A stretch of 36,211 bases of DNA from Alphaproteobacteria bacterium (GTDB lineage Bacteria; Pseudomonadota; Alphaproteobacteria; Micropepsales; Micropepsaceae). Shown piece by piece: positions 30,268-36,211 of the stretch; position 1 is the first letter of the stretch, and the number at the start of each line of letters is the position of its first letter. Position numbers and translations under genes: made by a program. The notes below the pieces were generated by a model. That model had not been told where the DNA came from and searched no databases. It was given only the letters and a program-made list of their open reading frames with translations. The stretch spans positions 1 to 36,211 of the forward strand of contig CANKIV010000004.1 of the NCBI GenBank assembly GCA_947482125.1. Reading direction: 5' to 3'.

Positions 30268-33200
30268 GCTTTACACGCGACGCCCGCATTGCCTGGATGA
30301 AGGAAGAGGCGAAGAAGCGCCTGCTTCTGCTCGATGGTTCCTGGGGCGTGATGATCCAGGGCTTCAAGCTGGGCGAGGAGGATTTCCGCGGAAGCCGCTT
30401 CGGCAATCATCCCTCCGAGCTGAAGGGCAACAACGATCTTCTCACTTTGACCAAGCCCTCGATCATCCAGGATATCGGCCGCCAGTATCTGGATGCCGGT
30501 GTGGATTTCATCGAGACCAACACCTTCAACTCCAACTTCAGCAGCCAGGAAGATTACGGGCTGGGCCATCTGGTCGGGGAGTTGAACGAGGCCGGCGCCA
30601 GGCTGGCGCGCGAGCTGTGCGATGAATTCTCGACCTCGGACCGTCCGCGCTTGGTCGCCGGCGTGCTGGGCCCGGCCAACCGCACCGCCACCATCTCGCC
30701 CGACGTCAACGACCCCGCCTTCCGCAACATCACCTTTGACCAGCTGCGCGAAACCTATCGCGACGGCACCCGCGGCCTGATCAAGGGCGGCGCCGACGTC
30801 ATCATGATCGAGACCGTCTTCGACACCCTGAACTGCAAGGCGGCGATTTACGCGATCGAAGAAGTCTATGAAGAGATGGGCCTGCGCCTGCCGGTCTGGA
30901 TTTCCGGCACCATCACCGACCTGTCGGGTCGCACCCTGACCGGCCAGACGCCGGAGGCCTTCTGGCATTCGGTGCGTCATGCCGATCCCTTCGCCATCGG
31001 CCTGAACTGCGCCCTGGGCGCCAAGGAACTGCGCCCCTATATCGCCGACCTTGCTGCGGCCTGTGACACGCTGGTGTCGGCGCATCCCAATGCCGGCCTG
31101 CCCAATGAATTCGGCGGCTATGACGAGTCGCCGCAGCAGATGGCCGAGATGATCGGCGAATTCGCCCGTTCCGGCCTGGTCAATATCGTGGGCGGCTGCT
31201 GCGGCACCAAGCCCGATCACATCGCCGCCTTCGGTGCGGCCATCAAGGGCGTGACCCCGCGCGCCATTCCGGGCAAGCCCAAATACATGCGCCTGTCGGG
31301 GCTGGAGCCTTTCACCCTGACGCCGGACCTGAACTTCATCAATGTCGGCGAGCGCACCAACATCACCGGCTCGGCCCGCTTCCGCAAGCTGATCGTCGCC
31401 GGCGATTACGAAACCGCGCTGGAGGTGGCCCGCCAGCAGGTGGAAAGTGGCGCCCAGGTCATCGACATCAACATGGACGAGGGCATGATCGATGGCGAGG
31501 TGGCGATGACCCGCTTCGTCAACATGATGGCGGGCGAGCCAGACATCTCCCGCGTGCCGCTGATGATCGACAGTTCCAAGTGGAAGGTGATCCGGGCCGG
31601 CCTGAAATGCTGCCAGGGCAAGGTCATCGTCAATTCGATCAGCCTCAAGGAAGGCGAGGCTCAGTTCCTTGAGCAGGCCAGGGAAGTACGCCGCTTCGGC
31701 GCCGCCGTGGTGGTAATGGCGTTCGACGAAGTCGGCCAGGCCGACACCAAGGAACGCAAGATCGAGATCTGCAAGCGCGCCTATGACATTCTGGTGAACC
31801 AGGTCGGCTTCCCGCCGGAAGACATCATCTTCGATCCCAACATCTTCGCCGTCGCCACGGGCCTCGAAGAGCATAACGAATATGGCAAGGCCTTCATCGA
31901 GGCGACCGAGATCATCCGCGCCCAGAATCCGCACGCCCACATTTCAGGCGGCGTCTCCAACTTCTCCTTCTCCTTCCGGGGCAACGAGAAGGTGCGCGAG
32001 GCCATGCACTCGGTGTTCCTGTTCCACGCCATCAAGGCGGGCATGGACATGGGCATCGTCAATGCCGGACAGCTCACGGTCTATCAGGACATTCCCACGC
32101 CCTTGCGCGAGGGCATCGAGGATGTGCTGTTCAACCGCCGCCAGGACGCCACCGAGCGGCTGCTGGACCTGGCACAGCAGTACAAGGGCGACGGCTCCGT
32201 CGCCGCGGTGGAAGATGCCGCATGGCGCAGCCTGCCGGTGAATGAGCGCATTTCCCACGCCATGGTGCAGGGCATCGATGCCTTCATCGTCGAGGACACC
32301 GAGGAAGCCCGTGCGGCCGCGACCCGTCCGCTGGACGTGATCGAAGGCCCGCTGATGTCGGGCATGAATGTGGTGGGCGACCTGTTCGGCTCGGGCAAGA
32401 TGTTCCTGCCCCAGGTGGTGAAATCCGCCCGCGTGATGAAGAAGGCGGTGGCTTACCTTTTGCCCTTCATGGATGCCGACAAGAGCCAGGTGAAGGAACC
32501 GGCGGGCAAGATCATCATGGCCACGGTCAAGGGCGACGTGCACGACATCGGCAAGAACATTGTCGGCGTGGTCCTGCAGTGCAACGGCTATGAAGTGGTG
32601 GATCTGGGCGTGATGACGCCCACGCAAAAGATCCTCGACGCCGCCAGGGAGCACAAGGCCAACATCATCGGCCTGTCCGGCCTGATCACCCCGTCGCTGG
32701 ACGAGATGGTGACGGTGGCCAGCGAGATGGAACGTCAGGGCTTCGACATCCCGCTGATGATCGGCGGCGCCACCACGTCCAAGGTTCATACGGCGGTGAA
32801 GATCGATCCCTCCTATCGCCGCGGCCAGACCGTCTATGTCACCGACGCCAGCCGCGCCGTGGGCGTGGCTTCCAGCCTGCTGCACAAGGATACCGGCGCC
32901 AGCTATGCCGCGGAAATCCGCGCCGAATATGAAAAGATGGCCACCGCCCATGCCAACAAGCAGGTCAGCGGCAAACGGCTGACCATCGCCCAGGCGCGCG
33001 CCAACCGGGCCGAGCCGGATTTCGCCACCTACAAGCCGCCGCAGCCCGGTTTCTTCGGCACGCGGAAATACACCAACTACGATCTGGCGGAGCTGGCCCA
33101 GTACATCGACTGGACGCCCTTCTTCCAGACCTGGGAACTGGCCGGCCCCTATCCCGCCATTCTCACCGACGACAAGGTCGGCAAGGCGGCCAGCGAACTC

Positions 33201-33977
33201 TTCGCCGATGCCCAGAAAATGCTGGCGAAAATCATCGAAGGCAAATGGCTGCAGGCCAGCGGCGTGATCGGCTTCTGGCCCGCCAACCGCTCGCCCGACA
33301 ATGAAGACGATATCGTCGTCTATGGTGACAAGGCGCGCAAATTCCCCATCCACACGCTGCACACCCTGCGCCAGCAGATGGCGCGCGAGCCGGGCCGCGC
33401 CAACCTGGCGCTGTCCGACTTCATCGCGCCGGTAGGTGTCGAGGACTTTATCGGCGGCTTTGTGGTGACGGCGGGCCTGGGCGAAGACAAGCACATCAAG
33501 AAGTTCGAGGCGGCCAAGGACGACTATTCGGCGATTCTGTTGCGCGCTTTGGCCGACCGGCTGGCGGAAGCCTTTGCCGAACGCATGCACCAGCTGGTGC
33601 GCCAGAATTACTGGGGCTATGCGGCGGACGAGACGCTGACCAATGAGCAGCTGATCAAAGAAGCCTATCAGGGCATCCGTCCGGCGCCGGGCTATCCCGC
33701 CCAGCCCGAGCACAGCGAAAAGGCCACCTTGTTCAAGCTGCTGGACGCGGAAGACAAGATCGGCGTCAAGCTGACCGAAAGCTATGCCATGTGGCCGGGC
33801 TCATCGGTGTCGGGCTTCTATTATGCCCATCCTGAAAGCCGCTATTTCGGGGTCGGCAAGATCGAGCGTGACCAGGTGGAAGACTATGCCCGCCGCAAGG
33901 GCTGGGACATGGCCACCGCTGAACGCTGGCTGGCGCCGTTGCTGGGCTACAATCCCCGCGCGGTGGACGCGGCCTAG
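30264..33977 (+). CDS. metH: Cobalamin-dependent methionine synthase, full length
   Basis: A 1237-residue single polypeptide with all four modules. Homocysteine module (about 15-325) with zinc ligands C249, C312 and C313 (LNCALG, GGCCGT). Methyl-THF (pterin-binding) module (about 350-620, [18 protein letters not shown]). Cobalamin module (about 650-900) with [14 protein letters not shown], where H760 is the lower axial ligand. Reactivation (AdoMet-binding) module (about 905-1237), with [15 protein letters not shown] and [13 protein letters not shown]. It transfers the methyl group from 5-methyl-THF to homocysteine. No cobalamin riboswitch precedes it, consistent with control by the adjacent regulator. 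Its TAG is followed at once by the GTG of the next gene. Confidence 0.97.
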   Translation: MSFTRDARIAWMKEEAKKRLLLLDGSWGVMIQGFKLGEEDFRGSRFGNHPSELKGNNDLLTLTKPSIIQDIGRQYLDAGVDFIETNTFNSNFSSQEDYGLGHLVGELNEAGARLARELCDEFSTSDRPRLVAGVLGPANRTATISPDVNDPAFRNITFDQLRETYRDGTRGLIKGGADVIMIETVFDTLNCKAAIYAIEEVYEEMGLRLPVWISGTITDLSGRTLTGQTPEAFWHSVRHADPFAIGLNCALGAKELRPYIADLAAACDTLVSAHPNAGLPNEFGGYDESPQQMAEMIGEFARSGLVNIVGGCCGTKPDHIAAFGAAIKGVTPRAIPGKPKYMRLSGLEPFTLTPDLNFINVGERTNITGSARFRKLIVAGDYETALEVARQQVESGAQVIDINMDEGMIDGEVAMTRFVNMMAGEPDISRVPLMIDSSKWKVIRAGLKCCQGKVIVNSISLKEGEAQFLEQAREVRRFGAAVVVMAFDEVGQADTKERKIEICKRAYDILVNQVGFPPEDIIFDPNIFAVATGLEEHNEYGKAFIEATEIIRAQNPHAHISGGVSNFSFSFRGNEKVREAMHSVFLFHAIKAGMDMGIVNAGQLTVYQDIPTPLREGIEDVLFNRRQDATERLLDLAQQYKGDGSVAAVEDAAWRSLPVNERISHAMVQGIDAFIVEDTEEARAAATRPLDVIEGPLMSGMNVVGDLFGSGKMFLPQVVKSARVMKKAVAYLLPFMDADKSQVKEPAGKIIMATVKGDVHDIGKNIVGVVLQCNGYEVVDLGVMTPTQKILDAAREHKANIIGLSGLITPSLDEMVTVASEMERQGFDIPLMIGGATTSKVHTAVKIDPSYRRGQTVYVTDASRAVGVASSLLHKDTGASYAAEIRAEYEKMATAHANKQVSGKRLTIAQARANRAEPDFATYKPPQPGFFGTRKYTNYDLAELAQYIDWTPFFQTWELAGPYPAILTDDKVGKAASELFADAQKMLAKIIEGKWLQASGVIGFWPANRSPDNEDDIVVYGDKARKFPIHTLHTLRQQMAREPGRANLALSDFIAPVGVEDFIGGFVVTAGLGEDKHIKKFEAAKDDYSAILLRALADRLAEAFAERMHQLVRQNYWGYAADETLTNEQLIKEAYQGIRPAPGYPAQPEHSEKATLFKLLDAEDKIGVKLTESYAMWPGSSVSGFYYAHPESRYFGVGKIERDQVEDYARRKGWDMATAERWLAPLLGYNPRAVDAA

Positions 33978-34616
33978 GTGAAACCCGTCCGCGTGATCGC
34001 AGTGCTGGGGATCGCGGCGGGCATCTTGCTGGCGCTGGTCTATCGCAGTGCGATCGATCCGGTGGCGATCCGTGACGCCATCGCCGCCAATCCCCTTGCG
34101 CCGATCCTCTTCATCGCGCTTCAGGTCGCGGCCAGCCTGTTGTTCGTGCCGCGCCTCGTGCTGGGCATTGCCGCGGGGCTGGTGTTCGGATTCGTCTGGG
34201 GCACGATCTGGGCGCTTGCCGGCGCGATGGCGGGCGCGGCGGCGGGCTTCGCGCTGGTGCGCTGGCTGGGCGCGACGGGTCTGCTCGACACATCGCCCGG
34301 CATCGGACGTCTTGTGAAGCGGGCGGAAACCGGCGGGTGGCGCGCCGTGGCGATCCTGCGGCTGATGCCACTGCCGCACAGTCTGCTGAACACCCTGCTG
34401 GCCATGACCAACCTGTCCTGGCGCGACTATCTGCTGGGTTCCTTCGCCGGCATGCTGCCCATGACCCTGGCGCAGGTCGATATCGGCGCCTCGGGTGTTG
34501 CGCTGCTGCAGGGCGAGCAATGGCTGCTGGCCTGCCTGACCCTGGCGGCGGGAATTGCCGCCACGTTTCTTCTGGGGCGCTGGGGTTCGCAATCGCCCCC
34601 CGCCAAGTTAGATTGA
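33978..34616 (+). CDS. TVP38/TMEM64 (VTT-domain) membrane protein
   Basis: A 212-residue membrane protein with GTG start directly after the metH stop. Predicted spans lie near residues 5-22, 40-72, 76-98 and 180-205. The VTT/DedA-like motif region is LLFVPRLVLGIAAGLVFG, FGFVWGTIWALAGAMAGAAA and LPHSLLNTLLAMTNLSWRDY with the conserved G-x-L-P-M-T (GMLPMT) near 170. Related DedA/VTT proteins are lipid scramblases or flippases. The link to methionine metabolism is probably only positional. Confidence 0.85.
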   Translation: MKPVRVIAVLGIAAGILLALVYRSAIDPVAIRDAIAANPLAPILFIALQVAASLLFVPRLVLGIAAGLVFGFVWGTIWALAGAMAGAAAGFALVRWLGATGLLDTSPGIGRLVKRAETGGWRAVAILRLMPLPHSLLNTLLAMTNLSWRDYLLGSFAGMLPMTLAQVDIGASGVALLQGEQWLLACLTLAAGIAATFLLGRWGSQSPPAKLD

Positions 34617-34620
34617 GCGC

Positions 34621-35325
34621 ATGTCAGTCTGGGGCAAAGTTGGTGGAGCCGCCGCCGGCCTGTTCGTCGGCGGCCCCGTGGGGGCGCTGGTCGGCGCGGT
34701 GGCGGGACATTTCATCCTCGACCGCGAAGCCGATCCCGGCGTCACCTTCACCATCGCGGTGGTGGCGCTGGCCGGCAAGATGGCGCGCGCCGACGGCGTG
34801 GTCACCGAGACCGAGTTCGATGTTTTCCTGCGCGTCTTCAGCGTGCCGCCGCAGGAAGAAGCCAATGTGCGGCGCATCTTCAACATGGCCCGCCAGGACA
34901 TTGCCGGCTTCGAACATTATGCGCAGCAGATCGCCCGGCTGTTCGTCGGCAATCCCGCCGTGCTGGAAGACGTGCTGGACGGGTTGTTCGAGATCGCCAA
35001 GGCCGATGGCGTGCTGCACCCGTCCGAGGCGCAGTTCCTGGAACGGGTGGCGGAGATTTTCGGCTTCGCCCCCAACGAATTCCGCCGCATCCGCGCCAGC
35101 CATTTCGCGCCCGAGCTGACCGATCCCTATGTGATCCTGGGCGTCTCCTATTCGGCGGATGAGGACGAACTGAAGCAGACCTATCGCAAGCTGGTGCGCG
35201 AAAACCATCCCGACAGCCTGATGGCGCGCGGCGTGCCGGCCGAATTCATCAGGCTGGCGAACGACAAGCTGGCGGCGATCAACAACGCCTATGACAAGAT
35301 TCGCACCGAGCGGGGCTTGCCATGA
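34621..35325 (+). CDS. djlA: DjlA-like co-chaperone (TerB plus J domain)
   Basis: A 234-residue protein. A glycine-rich hydrophobic N-terminal segment (GGAAAGLFVGGPVGALVGAV, residues 8-27) may anchor it. The TerB domain follows (about 45-155: KMARADGVVTETEFDVFL, KADGVLHPSEAQFLERV). The C-terminal J domain begins at about 168 (DPYVILGVSYSADEDELKQT) and contains the HPD tripeptide (196-198) that stimulates DnaK ATPase. This is the usual DjlA layout. Its stop overlaps the amidase start (ATGA at 35322). Confidence 0.9.
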   Translation: MSVWGKVGGAAAGLFVGGPVGALVGAVAGHFILDREADPGVTFTIAVVALAGKMARADGVVTETEFDVFLRVFSVPPQEEANVRRIFNMARQDIAGFEHYAQQIARLFVGNPAVLEDVLDGLFEIAKADGVLHPSEAQFLERVAEIFGFAPNEFRRIRASHFAPELTDPYVILGVSYSADEDELKQTYRKLVRENHPDSLMARGVPAEFIRLANDKLAAINNAYDKIRTERGLP

Positions 35326-35981
35326 TCGAGCGCCCGTCACCCAACCACGACGACCGGGGCGGTGCGCCCATCGACATGCTGGTGCTGCATTATACCGGCA
35401 TGACCAGCGGGGCGGCGGCGCTGGAACGGTTGTGTGATGTCGAGGCCAAGGTCTCGGCCCATTACACCATCGACGAAGACGGCACGGTGTACCGCCACGT
35501 GCCCGAAGACCGCCGCGCCTGGCATGCCGGCGTCTCGCACTGGGCCGGCATCAGCAACGTGAATGCGCGCTCCATCGGCATCGAGCTGGTCAATCCCGGC
35601 CACGAATATGGCTATCGCGCCTTTCCCGATGTTCAGGTCGCATCGCTGATCCGCCTGTCGCAAGGCATCGTCATGCGCCATCCCATCGCCACCTCGCAGG
35701 TGCTGGCGCACAGCGATGTCGCCCCGGCGCGCAAGGAAGATCCGGGCGAACTGTTCCCCTGGGAAAAACTGGCGGCGGCGGGCATCGGGCTGTGGCCGCA
35801 AGGCAGCGCCGGTGAGGTCGGGCCCGAAGGTCTGGTCCGCTACGGCTATGATCCCGATGCACCGCAGGACAAGGTGATCACCGCCTTCCAGCGCCATTTC
35901 CGCCCCACCAGACTGGACGGGAAATGGGATGCGGAATGCGCAGCATTGCTCGCTTCCCTGATCCGGCAGGCCGGCGTATAA
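35322..35981 (+). CDS. N-acetylmuramoyl-L-alanine amidase (Amidase_2, AmpD-like)
   Basis: A 219-residue zinc amidase without a signal peptide, so probably cytoplasmic. Zinc ligands are H23 (LVLHYTG), H130 (VLAHSDVAP) and D140 (RKEDPG), with E88 (IGIELVNPG) as the likely catalytic residue. A peptidoglycan-binding-like helical segment follows (about 180-219, FQRHFRPTRLDGKWDAECAA). AmpD-like enzymes recycle anhydromuropeptides, in keeping with the lytic transglycosylase elsewhere in the window. The overlap with djlA shows cotranscription; rnpB follows. Confidence 0.9.
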   Translation: MIERPSPNHDDRGGAPIDMLVLHYTGMTSGAAALERLCDVEAKVSAHYTIDEDGTVYRHVPEDRRAWHAGVSHWAGISNVNARSIGIELVNPGHEYGYRAFPDVQVASLIRLSQGIVMRHPIATSQVLAHSDVAPARKEDPGELFPWEKLAAAGIGLWPQGSAGEVGPEGLVRYGYDPDAPQDKVITAFQRHFRPTRLDGKWDAECAALLASLIRQAGV

Positions 35982-35990
35982 GCCACCCGT

Positions 35991-36211
35991 CAGATGGCCG
36001 GGTGACCGCGGGCCTCGCAAGAGGTTCGAGGAAAGTCCGGGCTCCACGGAAAGACGGTGCCGGTTAACGGCCGGCGGGGGCAACCCCAGGGATAGCGCCA
36101 CAGAAATGACACCGCCTACCGGCCTAAAGCCGCGGCAAGGTTGAAATGGTGCGGTAAGAGCGCACCGCGTCCTTGGCAACAAGGGCGGCTAGGCAAGCCC
36201 CACCGGGAGCA
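35991..36211 (+). ncRNA. rnpB: RNase P RNA (class A), 3' end outside the window
   Basis: GAGGAAAGTCCGGGCTCC around 36026-36045 is the universal P4-5' core of bacterial RNase P RNA, followed by CGGAAAGACGGTGCCGG, the GGGGGCAACCCCAGGGATAG segment and CACAGAAATGAC. These match the conserved alphaproteobacterial fold. The transcript should be about 400 bases, so about half is visible. In this class the gene typically precedes mraZ-rsmH-ftsL, so the division cluster probably starts just past the right edge. Confidence 0.95.

Noticed and set aside
30219-33713. Two long minus-strand open frames antisense to metH
   Set aside because: Typical reverse-complement shadows in high-GC DNA; the forward frame is full-length MetH with all catalytic residues.

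Overview
This is high-GC (roughly 65%) chromosomal DNA that reads as Alphaproteobacteria. Supporting signs are the block djlA - amidase - rnpB at the right end, which in that class commonly precedes mraZ and the division/cell-wall cluster, an ArsR-methyltransferase regulator in front of metF and metH, an EcfG-like sigma factor with a matching promoter motif, a solitary mlaA-mlaC pair, and many RcnB-like, ThuA and quinoprotein genes typical of soil or aquatic members such as Rhizomicrobium-like or Caulobacter-like bacteria. The genus is not fixed by the sequence. I see no tRNA, insertion sequence, prophage or CRISPR array.

Layout. 0-5.6 kb: a partial secreted protein, a sensor-kinase remnant, a secreted ThuA-like protein, a lone acyl carrier protein, an ECF sigma factor followed by an Rmf-like small protein, a coupled pair of tiny genes, a PRC-barrel-like gene and an RcnB-like gene that meet head to head with no starts. 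5.7-8.3 kb: DEAD-box RNA helicase with a DbpA-type RNA-binding domain, then a 2OG-Fe(II) oxygenase. 8.4-19.6 kb: a periplasmic oxidation region. A minus-strand operon (di-heme cytochrome c, Tat-exported unknown protein, ModA-like binding protein, NHL propeller protein) lies a few kb from a plus-strand PQQ dehydrogenase that is coupled to a lytic transglycosylase. Between them are a secreted cupin, a GguC/AraD1-type enzyme, two small membrane proteins behind a sigma-EcfG-type promoter, and two decayed genes.

19.6-23 kb: a 36-residue, eight-cysteine peptide behind a mer-operator-like promoter, fragments of egtD and of an outer-membrane receptor, a secreted NTF2-like protein with an apparent ATA start, an outer-membrane barrel protein and a frameshifted metallophosphoesterase. 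23.1-28.3 kb: EttA-type ABC-F ATPase, a HerA-like ATPase, MlaC and MlaA. 28.4-36.2 kb: a compact plus-strand block regulator - metF - metH - VTT membrane protein - djlA - amidase, with start/stop overlaps, ending in RNase P RNA that runs off the window.

The most notable features are the metal-peptide/promoter unit, three junctions where oppositely oriented genes are each truncated at the same point, the sigma-EcfG-type leaderless promoter, and the uncharacterised quinoprotein module. Long open frames antisense to metH, the PQQ dehydrogenase and others are GC-driven shadows.
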